Shown: piece after piece, positions 43,691 to 52,594 of the stretch | Layout of the letters: each line of letters starts with the position of its first letter | How positions within the stretch are numbered: the stretch's first letter is position 1 | Source: Paractinoplanes deccanensis | GTDB taxonomy: Bacteria > Actinomycetota > Actinomycetes > Mycobacteriales > Micromonosporaceae | Assembly (NCBI RefSeq): GCF_016862115.1 | Contig: NZ_BOMI01000017.1 | Span: 1 to 64,000 of the forward strand | Direction: 5' to 3' | Length of the DNA stretch: 64,000 nucleotides | The notes under the pieces: generated by a model | Databases searched by the model: none | What the model saw: only the letters and a program-made list of their open reading frames with translations | What the model was told of the DNA's origin: nothing | Position numbers and translations under genes: made by a program

Positions 43691-44917
43691 GTGAGCGCTG
43701 TCGATCGCCGTTCCATAACCGCCGTCCTCGCCGCGACCGTGCTGGCGGTCGCCGGCTGCTCCAGCGGCAGCGACGAGCCCGGCAACACACCCGCGGCAAC
43801 CGGAGGACAGGGCCCGCTGAAGATCGGGTCGGTGCTGCCGACCACCGCCTACGCCGGCGCCGGTGAGCCGCTCGTGGCCGCCGTCAACCTGGCCTTCTCG
43901 GACATCAACGAGGCCGGCGGCGTGCTCGGCGGCAAGGCCGAGCTCAAGCAGGTCGACTCCACCGACAACAACGACACCGCCGGCCAGGCCGTGGACAGCC
44001 TGGTCACCTGGGGCGCGGACGTGGTCGTCGGCGCGTACGGCTCCGGCATGACCGGCGCGATCGTGCAGAAGGTCGTCGACTCGGGCGCCGTGCAGATCTC
44101 CGGCTCGAACACGTCGTCCAAGCTCACCGGCATCAACAAGCAGTACTTCCGCACCGCGCCGACCGACGCGCTCGAGGCCGCCAAGCTCGCCGACCTGATC
44201 GTGCAGGACGGGCACGGCACGGTCGGCATGATCGCCCAGAACGACGCGTGGGGCCAGGCGTTCCAGAAGGAGCTGACCGAGGCGCTCGACGCGGCCGGCG
44301 TCGAGGTGGTCGCGGCGCAGCAGTTCAACACCACCGACACCGACTTCAAGGCGCAGATCGACGCGGTCTCCGCGGCCAAGCCCGAGGCCGTCGTGCTGCT
44401 GGCGTACGCGTCCTACGCCGGCACGATGATCGAGTCGCTGGTCGGCACGCGCGGCTACACCGACAAGAACCTCTACCTGTCCAGCTCGACGCTGGGCGAG
44501 TACACGATCAAGCCGGAGCTGCTGAAGGGCCTGCGCGGCTTCCTCAGCGCGCCGAGCCCGGCCGTCTCCGCCGACTTCGAGGCGCGCCTCAAGAAGATCG
44601 ACAGCAAGCTGACCGCGTTCGCGTACGCGCCGGCGACGTACGACGCCGTGATCGTCAGCGCCCTGGCCGCGATCGCCGCGAAGAGCACCGACGGCAAGGC
44701 GATCGCCGCGAAGCTCCCCGAGGTTTCCGGCAGCTCCGGCAACGGCACCAAGTGCACGGCCTTCAAGGAGTGCGCCGACCTGCTCGGCCAGGGCAAGGTC
44801 ATCGACTACGACGGCCTGAGCGGCGGCCTCAAGTTCGACGGCTCCAACGATGTCACCGAGACCGAGTACCAGCTCAACGTCTACGGGGCCGACGGAAAGT
44901 ACGCGCCGCGGCAGTGA
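43691..44917 (+). CDS. branched-chain/amphipathic amino-acid ABC transporter, solute-binding lipoprotein
   Basis: 408 residues. Lipoprotein signal peptide VDRRSITAVLAATVLAVAGC with the lipobox Cys at ~23, a Ser/Gly spacer, then a periplasmic-binding type 1 domain (LKIGSVLPTTAYAGAGEPLVAAVNLAFSDINEAGGVLGG...GAYGSGMTGAIVQKVVDSGAVQISGSNT). It captures an amino acid for the LivHMGF permease encoded next; P5C dehydrogenase at the operon end hints at proline or a related compound rather than leucine (inference). GAGGGAGGGCAGC precedes the GTG. Confidence 0.93.
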   Translation: MSAVDRRSITAVLAATVLAVAGCSSGSDEPGNTPAATGGQGPLKIGSVLPTTAYAGAGEPLVAAVNLAFSDINEAGGVLGGKAELKQVDSTDNNDTAGQAVDSLVTWGADVVVGAYGSGMTGAIVQKVVDSGAVQISGSNTSSKLTGINKQYFRTAPTDALEAAKLADLIVQDGHGTVGMIAQNDAWGQAFQKELTEALDAAGVEVVAAQQFNTTDTDFKAQIDAVSAAKPEAVVLLAYASYAGTMIESLVGTRGYTDKNLYLSSSTLGEYTIKPELLKGLRGFLSAPSPAVSADFEARLKKIDSKLTAFAYAPATYDAVIVSALAAIAAKSTDGKAIAAKLPEVSGSSGNGTKCTAFKECADLLGQGKVIDYDGLSGGLKFDGSNDVTETEYQLNVYGADGKYAPRQ

Positions 44918-46158
44918 GACGTCTACTCATGGCACTCGCGCTCCTGCTGGCGGTCCTCGCGCCGGCGGGAGCGGCTCATGCGGCGCCCGGCGACGACCAG
45001 TGGGGCTTCCGCGGCCTGGTGCGCGACGGCGAGCGCAAGCCGGTCACCGGCGCCGCCGTCGCGGTGGAGTCGGACGGCGAGGTCGTCGGCACCGACGTCA
45101 CCGACGCCCGGGGCCGCTGGGAGATCCTCGGCCTCGCCGGGCCCGGCACCTACACCGTCGTGGTCAAGACCGGCGGCAAGACGTACGAGGTGGAGAAGGA
45201 GCTCGTGAGGTCGGGCACCACCCTGCCCGTGCAGAACCTGGTGATGTCCACCTCGGACGCGCCCGCCGTGCAGGCGTCGCTCGGCGACAAGCTGGCACAG
45301 CGCGCGGTCTCCGGGCTCAACCTCGGCCTGCTCATCGCGATCGCCGCGATCGGGCTCTCGCTGGTCTTCGGCACGTCGCGGTTCACCAACTTCGCGCACG
45401 GCGAGAACGTCACCTTCGGCGGGATCATGGGGTACGTCTTCGCGTCGCTCGCCCACCTGCCGCTGCTGCTCGCCGCGGCCGCCGCGACGGTGGCCGGCGC
45501 CGCCTTCGGCTACCTGCAGGACCTCGGGTTCTGGCGGCCGCTGCGGCGCAAGGGCGTCTCGCTGGTGACCCTGATGATCGCGAGCATCGGCGCGGCGCTG
45601 GCGCTGCGGAGCCTCTTCCAGTTCCTGTACGGCAACGGCACGCGCTCACTGACCCGCGAGGACTGGGGCACCGTCCGGCTCGGCCCGGTCGTCATGCCCG
45701 CCACCAGCTACGTCGCGATGGGCATCAGCGTGGCGGTGCTCGTCGCCGTCGGCGTCTGGCTCAAGCGCGGGCGGATCGGCAAGGCCACCCGGGCGGTCGC
45801 GAACAACCCGGCGCTCGCCGGTGCCAGCGGCATCGACGTCGACCGGGTGACCCGCATCGTCTGGGTGCTCTCCGGCGGGCTCGCCGCGCTGTCCGGCGTG
45901 CTGCTCGGCGTCTTCAACCAGGTCTCCTACGACATGGGGTTCAACCTGCTGCTGCTCATGTTCGCCGCGGTGATCCTCGGCGGCCTGGGCACCGCGTTCG
46001 GCACGCTCGCCGGCGCGATCGTGGTCGGCCTGTGCACAGAGATCCTGGTGCTGTGGATCCCCGCGGACATGAAGTACGTCGGCGGGCTCGCCGTCCTCGT
46101 CGCCGTCCTGCTGGTGCGCCCGCAGGGCCTCTTCGGCCGCCAGGCCCGGATCGGCTAG
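44914..46158 (+). CDS. ABC transporter permease LivH type with N-terminal carboxypeptidase-regulatory-like domain
   Basis: 414 residues, against ~290-310 for ordinary LivH. Signal peptide VRRLLMALALLLAVLAPAGAAHA, then a beta-sandwich domain at ~30-110 (GFRGLVRDGERKPVTGAAVAVESDGEVVGTDVTDARGRWEILGLAGPGTYTVVVKTGGKTYEVEKELV) typical of CarboxypepD_reg/transthyretin-like folds, then the permease (FGTSRFTNFAHGENVTFGGIMGYVFASL...LGGLGTAFGTLAGAIVVGLCTEILVLW). The extra domain should lie outside the cell and may contact the binding protein. The GTG overlaps the previous stop by 4 bp. Confidence 0.92.
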   Translation: MRRLLMALALLLAVLAPAGAAHAAPGDDQWGFRGLVRDGERKPVTGAAVAVESDGEVVGTDVTDARGRWEILGLAGPGTYTVVVKTGGKTYEVEKELVRSGTTLPVQNLVMSTSDAPAVQASLGDKLAQRAVSGLNLGLLIAIAAIGLSLVFGTSRFTNFAHGENVTFGGIMGYVFASLAHLPLLLAAAAATVAGAAFGYLQDLGFWRPLRRKGVSLVTLMIASIGAALALRSLFQFLYGNGTRSLTREDWGTVRLGPVVMPATSYVAMGISVAVLVAVGVWLKRGRIGKATRAVANNPALAGASGIDVDRVTRIVWVLSGGLAALSGVLLGVFNQVSYDMGFNLLLLMFAAVILGGLGTAFGTLAGAIVVGLCTEILVLWIPADMKYVGGLAVLVAVLLVRPQGLFGRQARIG

Positions 46159-46167
46159 GGGGCCGCC

Positions 46168-47139
46168 ATGGACTGGATCCTCAACTCGCTGCGCGAGATC
46201 ATCACGCCGACCACCGCCGCGTACGCGCTGGCCGCGATCGGTCTCAACATCCACTTCGGGTTCACCGGCCTGGTGAACTTCGGCCAGGCCGGCTTCGTCG
46301 CGATCGGCGGGTACGGCTTCGCGATCAGCGTGACGCAGCTCGGCCTGTCGTGGCCGCTCGCCATCGCCGTGACGCTGCTGCTGGCGGTCGGCTACGCGCT
46401 GCTGCTCGGCATCCCGACGCTGCGGCTGCGCGCCGACTACCTGGCGATCGTCACCATCGCGTGCGCCGAGATCATCCGCTTCACGCTGAACTCCAGCGCG
46501 TTCGCCTCGGTGACCGGCGGCGCGAACGGGCTCTACAACGACTACTCGGGATGGATCACGGGCGCGAACCCGTACCCGCAAGGTCTGGTGCACCTGGGCC
46601 CGTGGACGTTCACCTCGACGGACCTGTGGATCGCCACGGTCGACTGGGCGGTGGTCGCGGTCGTCGCGGTGGGCGTGTTCCTGCTGATCCGCAGCCCGTG
46701 GGGGCTGGTGCTCAAGGGCATCCGCGAGGACGAGCACGCGATGCTCAGCCTCGGCAAGAACGTCAACCTCCACAAGCTCCAGGCGCTGGTGATGGGCGGG
46801 GCGATCGGCGCGCTCGCCGGCATCCTCTACGTGCAGCCGACGTCGGTGCAGCCGTTCGACTTCGCGTCGCGGATGACCTTCAACATGTACACGATGCTGA
46901 TCCTCGGCGGGGCGGCCACGGTCTTCGGCCCGATCCTCGGCTCGATGATCTTCTGGGTGGTCATGCGCTTCACCGACGAGCTGGTGAACGCGGGCGTCGA
47001 CGCCGGGCTGCTCGACAACGCCACGCAGGGCAGCCAGCTGCGGTTCGTGCTGGTGGGCGCCGCGCTGGTGCTGCTCGTGGTCTTCCGGCCGCAGGGCATC
47101 CTCGGAAACCGGACGGAGCTGAGCTTCGATGCCAAGTGA
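46168..47139 (+). CDS. ABC transporter permease, LivM type
   Basis: 323 residues with about nine membrane helices. YALAAIGLNIHFGFTGLVNFGQAGFVAIGGYGFAISVTQLGLSWPLAIAVTLLLAVGYALLLGIPTLRLRADYLAIVTIACAEIIRFTLNS is characteristic. The EAA-like cytoplasmic loop is GLVLKGIREDEHAMLSLGKNV. It pairs with the LivH-type protein to form the channel. It begins 9 bp after that gene and overlaps the ATPase gene by 11 bp. Confidence 0.93.
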   Translation: MDWILNSLREIITPTTAAYALAAIGLNIHFGFTGLVNFGQAGFVAIGGYGFAISVTQLGLSWPLAIAVTLLLAVGYALLLGIPTLRLRADYLAIVTIACAEIIRFTLNSSAFASVTGGANGLYNDYSGWITGANPYPQGLVHLGPWTFTSTDLWIATVDWAVVAVVAVGVFLLIRSPWGLVLKGIREDEHAMLSLGKNVNLHKLQALVMGGAIGALAGILYVQPTSVQPFDFASRMTFNMYTMLILGGAATVFGPILGSMIFWVVMRFTDELVNAGVDAGLLDNATQGSQLRFVLVGAALVLLVVFRPQGILGNRTELSFDAK

Positions 47140-47928
47140 CGCGATCCTCATCGCCGACGGCGTGCACCGGCACTTCGCCGGGGTCACCGCCGTCGACGTC
47201 GAGCACGTCGAGATCCCGCGCGGTAGGATCACCGCGCTGATCGGGCCGAACGGCGCGGGGAAGACGACGTTCTTCAACCTGCTGACCGGGTTCGACCGGC
47301 CGCAGCGGGGCACGTGGTCGTTCGACGGGACGCCGGTGCAGGGCCTGCCGCCGTACCGGGTGGCGCGTCTCGGCATGGTGCGCACCTTTCAGCTGACCAA
47401 GGTGCTGGGCCGGCTGACCGTCCTCGACAACATGCTGCTCGGATCGAACCGTCAGCCGGGCGAGCGGCTGCGCAACGCGCTGCTCGGCGTCGTCTGGAAG
47501 AAGCAGGACAGGACCGACCGCGAACGGGCGCGCGAGATCCTGGCGCGCTTCAAGCTCGACGGCAAGGCGGACGACTACGCCGCCGGCCTCTCGGGCGGCC
47601 AGCGCAAGCTGCTGGAGATGGCGCGGGCGCTGATGAACGAGCCCACGCTCGTGATGCTCGACGAGCCGATGGCCGGGGTGAACCCGGCGCTGACCCAGTC
47701 GCTGCTGGGGCACATCGCGGACCTGCGCGAGCGCGGGATGACGGTGCTCTTCGTCGAGCACGACATGCACATGGTCCGCAACCTCGCCGACTGGGTGGTC
47801 GTCATGGCCGCCGGCCGGATCATCGCGGAGGGCACGCCGGAGTCCGTGCTCTCCTCCGAGGCCGTGGTCGACGCCTACCTGGGCGCCCACCACGACACCG
47901 ACCTTCGCTCGCTGATCGAGGAGGACGC

Positions 47929-47932
<4 letters not shown>
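47129..47932 (+). CDS. ABC transporter ATP-binding protein, LivG type
   Basis: 267 residues. Walker A GPNGAGKTTFFNLLTG, LivG-typical GMVRTFQLTKVLGRLTVLDNMLLGSN, signature LSGGQRKLLEMARALM, Walker B LVMLDEPMAGVNPAL, switch His in VLFVEHDMHMV. It powers the transporter with the LivF-type partner whose GTG overlaps its stop (GTGA). Confidence 0.95.
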
Positions 47933-48651
<719 letters not shown>

Positions 48652-50274
48652 ATGGACGCCGTGCTGACGGTGCCCGAAGCACACAACGAGCCGGTGCTGA
48701 GCTACGCGCCCGGGACCGCCGAGCGCGGCTCGCTGGAACGGCGCCTCGCCGAGCTGGCCGGCGAGCGGGCGGAGCTGACCATGACGATCGGCGGCCGCAC
48801 CCGGATGGGCGGCGGTGCGCCGGCCGACGTCGTCCAGCCGCACCGCCACGCGCACGTGCTCGGCGTGACCCGCCATGCCACGCGCGCCGACGCGCTCGAC
48901 GCGGTGGCCGCCGCGGGCGAGGCCGCTCCCGGGTGGCGCGATCTCTCGTACGAGGCCCGGGCCTCGATCTTCTTGAAGGCGGCCGATCTGGCGGCCGGGC
49001 CGTGGCGGGACACGCTCAACGCGGCGACCATGCTCGGGCAGTCGAAAACCGCCATCCAGGCCGAGATCGACGCGGCCTGCGAGCTGATCGACTTCCTGCG
49101 GTTCAACGTCCACTTCGGGCGCAAGCTCCTCGCCGAGCAGCCGGCCTCGGCGCCCGGCACGTGGAACCGGCTGGACCACCGCCCGCTGGAGGGCTTCGTC
49201 TACGCGATCACGCCGTTCAACTTCACCGCGATCGCGGCCAACCTGCCGACCGCTCCGGCGCTCATGGGCAACACGGTGATCTGGAAGCCGTCGGTCACCC
49301 AGCAGCTCGCCGCGCACCACACGATGCGGCTGCTCGAGGCGGCCGGCCTGCCGCCCGGTGTGATCAACATGGTGACCGGGGACGGGCTCGCGGTCTCGGA
49401 CGTGGCGCTGGCCCACCCCGACCTCGCGGGCATCCACTTCACCGGCTCGACGCGAGTGTTCCAGCACCTGTGGGCGACAGTGGGCGCCAACCTGGGCACC
49501 TACCGCTCGTATCCCCGGCTGGTGGGGGAGACCGGCGGCAAGGACTTCATCCTCGCCCATCCGTCGGCCGATCCGGCGGCGCTGGCGACCGCGATGGTGC
49601 GGGGCGCGTTCGAGTATCAGGGGCAGAAGTGCTCGGCCGCCTCGCGGGCGTACGTGCCTCGCTCGCTCTGGGCGGCCGGCCTGCGCGACCGGGTCGCGGC
49701 GGAGACCGAGGCGCTCTCGTACGGCGACGTCACCGACCTGAAGCACTTCGGCGGCGCCGTGATCGACGCGCGGGCGTTCGCGCGGCACGCGGCGGCGCTC
49801 GACCGGATCAAGGCGGCGCCGTCGTGCACGGTGCTGGCCGGCGGCACGTACGACGACGAGGTCGGCTATTTCGTGCGGCCGACCGTCGTGGAGTGCACGG
49901 ACCCCGCCGACGAGCTGTTCACCACGGAGTACTTCGGGCCGATCCTCGCGGTGTACGTCTACGACGACCTCGACGAGGTGGTGCGCCAGGCCGACGCCGC
50001 CAGCCCGTACGCCCTGACCGGGGCGATCTTCGCGCGGGACCGGGGCGCGCTGGAGGACCTCGGCCGCCGGCTGCGGTTCGCGGCGGGCAACCTCTATCTG
50101 AACGACAAGCCGACCGGCGCCGTGGTGGGCCAGCAGCCCTTCGGCGGCGGCCGGGCGTCGGGCACCAACGACAAGGCCGGGTCCTGGCACAACCTGGTGC
50201 GGTGGACCTCGCCCCGGACGATCAAGGAGACGTTCGCGCCGCCGACCTCGGTCGCCTATCCGCACATGCGGTAA
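48652..50274 (+). CDS. pruA: L-glutamate gamma-semialdehyde (1-pyrroline-5-carboxylate) dehydrogenase
   Basis: 540 residues, the length of monofunctional actinobacterial PruA. It oxidises glutamate semialdehyde to glutamate with NAD, the second step of proline (and ornithine/arginine) breakdown. ALDH features: GFVYAITPFNFTAIAANLPTAPALMGNTVIWKPS, catalytic Glu in RLVGETGGKDFIL, catalytic Cys in GQKCSAASRAYV, and FTTEYFGPILAVYVY; GGGRASGTNDKAGS is the PruA-type end. AGGAGAAGGAG precedes the ATG. No proline dehydrogenase gene is in the window, so the imported substrate may be ornithine- or hydroxyproline-like. Confidence 0.95.
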   Translation: MDAVLTVPEAHNEPVLSYAPGTAERGSLERRLAELAGERAELTMTIGGRTRMGGGAPADVVQPHRHAHVLGVTRHATRADALDAVAAAGEAAPGWRDLSYEARASIFLKAADLAAGPWRDTLNAATMLGQSKTAIQAEIDAACELIDFLRFNVHFGRKLLAEQPASAPGTWNRLDHRPLEGFVYAITPFNFTAIAANLPTAPALMGNTVIWKPSVTQQLAAHHTMRLLEAAGLPPGVINMVTGDGLAVSDVALAHPDLAGIHFTGSTRVFQHLWATVGANLGTYRSYPRLVGETGGKDFILAHPSADPAALATAMVRGAFEYQGQKCSAASRAYVPRSLWAAGLRDRVAAETEALSYGDVTDLKHFGGAVIDARAFARHAAALDRIKAAPSCTVLAGGTYDDEVGYFVRPTVVECTDPADELFTTEYFGPILAVYVYDDLDEVVRQADAASPYALTGAIFARDRGALEDLGRRLRFAAGNLYLNDKPTGAVVGQQPFGGGRASGTNDKAGSWHNLVRWTSPRTIKETFAPPTSVAYPHMR

Positions 50275-50276
50275 AT

Positions 50277-50294
50277 TGTATAAGTGCTGTTACA
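50277..50294. promoter_or_regulatory. candidate MarR operator over the marR-MFS promoter
   Basis: TGTATAAGTGCTGTTACA, an imperfect 18-bp dyad (TGTA...TACA). It includes a TATAAG -10-like box (50279-50284) and lies 9 bp before the MarR start, so binding would block transcription: classic autorepression. Confidence 0.5.
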
Positions 50295-50302
50295 TTGCTC
50301 CG

Positions 50303-50767
50303 GTGGACCTTCTGGACAGCAACCACTGGAGCGACCTGCACGCGCTGCTCGCGTCGCTGGACGCGGACATCGCCGAGCTCTACGCGGCGCGCGAGATGGC
50401 CGAGGTGCGCACCCGCTTCGTCGGCCCGCTCATCGCGCTGCACCGCTTCGGGCCGATGACCATCCGGGCGCTCGCCGAGAAGCGGGGCGTCAGCCACTCG
50501 GCGATGAGCCAGACCGCGGCGGCGATGACCAAGGCCGGCCTGGTCGAGAGCGTGCCCGGCACCGACGGGCGGACCAGGCCCATCCGGCTCACCGCCCGAG
50601 CCGCCGAGATCATGCCGTTTCTCGTCGCCGAGTGGCGCGCCACCGAGGCGGCCGTGCGCGAGCTCGACGCCGAGCTCCCGTACTCGCTCACGCAGGTCAC
50701 CGCCGACCTGCGTGAGCTGCTCGCCCGCCGGCCGTTCGCCCGGCGCCTGCGGGACCACCTAGGATGA
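50303..50767 (+). CDS. MarR-family transcriptional regulator
   Basis: 154 residues from the GTG at 50303 (VDLLDSNHWSDLHALLASLDADIAELYAARE). Winged helix FGPMTIRALAEKRGVSHSAMSQTAAAMTKAGLVESVPGTDGRTRPIRLTARAAEIMPFL, with the DGRTRPIRLT wing typical of MarR. Starts further upstream would run through the putative operator. Its stop overlaps the MFS transporter ATG by 4 bp, so it very likely represses this exporter. Confidence 0.9.
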   Translation: MDLLDSNHWSDLHALLASLDADIAELYAAREMAEVRTRFVGPLIALHRFGPMTIRALAEKRGVSHSAMSQTAAAMTKAGLVESVPGTDGRTRPIRLTARAAEIMPFLVAEWRATEAAVRELDAELPYSLTQVTADLRELLARRPFARRLRDHLG

Positions 50768-51984
50768 GGGCGGCGCTCGCGGACCTCAGCCCGCTGCGCG
50801 AGAACCGCACGTTCCGGAGGCTGTGGCTCGGCACCACGGCCTCCGGGTTCGGCGGCCAGTTCGGCAGCTTCGCGACCGTCTACTACATCTGGGACCGCAC
50901 CCACAGCGCGGCGATCGTCGGCCTCGTCGGCCTCGCTCTCGGCGTACCCCTGATCGTCCTGGCCCTGGCCGGAAGCGCCTTCGCCGACCACGTCGACCGG
51001 CGCAAGCTCGCCCTGCGGTGCACGGCCGGGCAGATCGTGGTGAGCGCCGCGATGACGGTGGTGGCCTTCACCGACCTCGGCGGCGTGCCGGCGATGCTGC
51101 TGCTGATCGCGGTCTCATCGGCCCTCGGCGGCCTCAACGGCCCGGCACGCCAGACCTTCGTGCCCGCCGTGCTCTCCGGCGAGCGCCTCGCCGCGGGCCT
51201 CGCCCTCAACCACCTGTCGTTCCAGCTGGCGATGCTGCTCGGCCCGGCCGCGGCCGGCGCGCTCACCGCCGCCGCCGGGGTGGGATGGTGCTTCGCCTTC
51301 GACACGCTCACCTTCGGCTTCGCCCTGGTCGGCCTCGCCGGCCTGCCGTCCGGCGTTCCCGCCGCCGAGGGCCGGTCCGGCGTGCGGGCGGTCCGGGCCG
51401 GTCTGTCGTACGCGGTGCGCACGCCCCAGGTGCGCGGCGCCCTGCTGGCCGACCTCGCCGCCACGGTGCTCGCCATGCCGTTCGCCCTGTTCCCGGTCAT
51501 CAACGAGGAGAAGTTCGGCGGCCGCCCCGAGGTGCTCGGCCTGTTCGCCACCGCCGTCGCGGTCGGCGGGGTGCTCGCCTCGGTGCTCTCCGGCCTCGCC
51601 ACCCGTCACCCGCGCCCGGGCCTGATGCTGCTCGCCTGCGGCGCGGTCTGGGCCGTCGCGCTCGGCCTGGCCGGGCTCAGCGGCAGCCTGCTCGCGGTGC
51701 TCGGCTTCCTCGCGATCGCCGGCGCGGCGGACACGTGGGCCGTGGTGTCGCGCGGCACGGTCGTGCAGAGCGCCACACCGGACACGTACCGGGGACGCGT
51801 GGCCTCCCTCGAGCACATCGCGGGCGCGGCCGGACCGCACCTCGGCAACCTGCGCGCCGGCCTGGTCGCCTCGCTCACCTCCGGCGGCGTGGCCCTCGCC
51901 CTCGGTGGCGCCCTGGGCCTGCTCGGGACGGCGCTGATCGCCTACGCCACCCCGGCCCTGCGCCGCTACCGGTTGCCCGCCTGA
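50764..51984 (+). CDS. major facilitator superfamily transporter
   Basis: 406 residues with about 11-12 membrane segments, MFS_3/enterobactin-exporter-like (FRRLWLGTTASGFGGQFGSFATVYYIWDRTHSAAIVGLVGLALGVPLIVLALAGSAFADHVDRRKLAL). The loop-2/3 signature is AFADHVDRRKLAL, and PARQTFVPAVLSGERLAAGLALNHLSFQLAMLLGPAAAGAL is typical. Probably a drug or metabolite exporter induced through the coupled MarR protein; substrate unknown. Confidence 0.92.
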   Translation: MRAALADLSPLRENRTFRRLWLGTTASGFGGQFGSFATVYYIWDRTHSAAIVGLVGLALGVPLIVLALAGSAFADHVDRRKLALRCTAGQIVVSAAMTVVAFTDLGGVPAMLLLIAVSSALGGLNGPARQTFVPAVLSGERLAAGLALNHLSFQLAMLLGPAAAGALTAAAGVGWCFAFDTLTFGFALVGLAGLPSGVPAAEGRSGVRAVRAGLSYAVRTPQVRGALLADLAATVLAMPFALFPVINEEKFGGRPEVLGLFATAVAVGGVLASVLSGLATRHPRPGLMLLACGAVWAVALGLAGLSGSLLAVLGFLAIAGAADTWAVVSRGTVVQSATPDTYRGRVASLEHIAGAAGPHLGNLRAGLVASLTSGGVALALGGALGLLGTALIAYATPALRRYRLPA

Positions 51985-51987
51985 CCC

Positions 51988-52019
51988 GGGCCGCCCCGCC
52001 CCGGTTGGCGGGGCGGCCC
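51988..52019. terminator. bidirectional hairpin terminator
   Basis: A perfect 13-bp stem (GGGCCGCCCCGCC with GGCGGGGCGGCCC) around a 6-nt loop, between the convergent stops of the MFS gene and the small secreted protein gene. No U-tract. Confidence 0.75.
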
Positions 52020-52024
52020 CGGCG

Positions 52025-52390
52025 TCAGATCCAGGGGCGCACGACGTTGCCCATGATGATGTCGGCGCCGGTCCAGTTGTAGTAGATCGAGAAGTGCATG
52101 GCCGCGCCCACGTTGTTGGTGTCGCAGTAGAGCGGCCGGTTGCCGTTGCTGGCGTGGATGCGCACGCAGAAGCGCAGCCCGTCCGAGTTCTTGTCGGCGA
52201 CCGCGATGTCGTAGTGGTCGCCGGAGATCCGCTGGATGTGCGCGCCGCCGCGGAGCACCCCCGAGCTGTAGAAGTCCCAGTCGCCGCTGTCCCCGATCGG
52301 GCCGGCCGCGAGGGCCGGGGTCGCGGTCAGCGCGAGCGCGCCGAGGCCCAGCCCGGTGGCCATGGCTGCCTTGCGGATGATGTGTCGCAT
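52025..52390 (-). CDS. small secreted protein of unknown function
   Basis: 121 residues. Sec signal peptide MRHIIRKAAMATGLGLGALALTATPALA with AxA cleavage near residue 28; the mature part is ~93 residues, rich in aromatic and Gly/Asp residues, with two Cys (FCVRIHASNGNRPLYCD) that could form a disulfide. Starts at the ATG at 52390 after GGAGGGCAC. No family recognised. It is divergent from the STAND regulator by 204 bp. Confidence 0.82.
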   Translation of the reverse strand: MRHIIRKAAMATGLGLGALALTATPALAAGPIGDSGDWDFYSSGVLRGGAHIQRISGDHYDIAVADKNSDGLRFCVRIHASNGNRPLYCDTNNVGAAMHFSIYYNWTGADIIMGNVVRPWI

Positions 52391-52594
52391 GTGCCCTCCC
52401 TGTGTCGGCTTGCTGTGAAAAAGACGGTAGGGGCGCTTCCGGGCGGCGGCGAAGCGATCCGGCGCCGCGGTGGACAACGTTGCCGGGCCGGCCCGCCCCG
52501 CCTGCCGCAATGCCGACTCACTTGCGCCGGTCGATGGACAACAGGGGACAATCCCCAAAGGACGACCGCCGGCCGACCACGTGGGGGACCGAGG

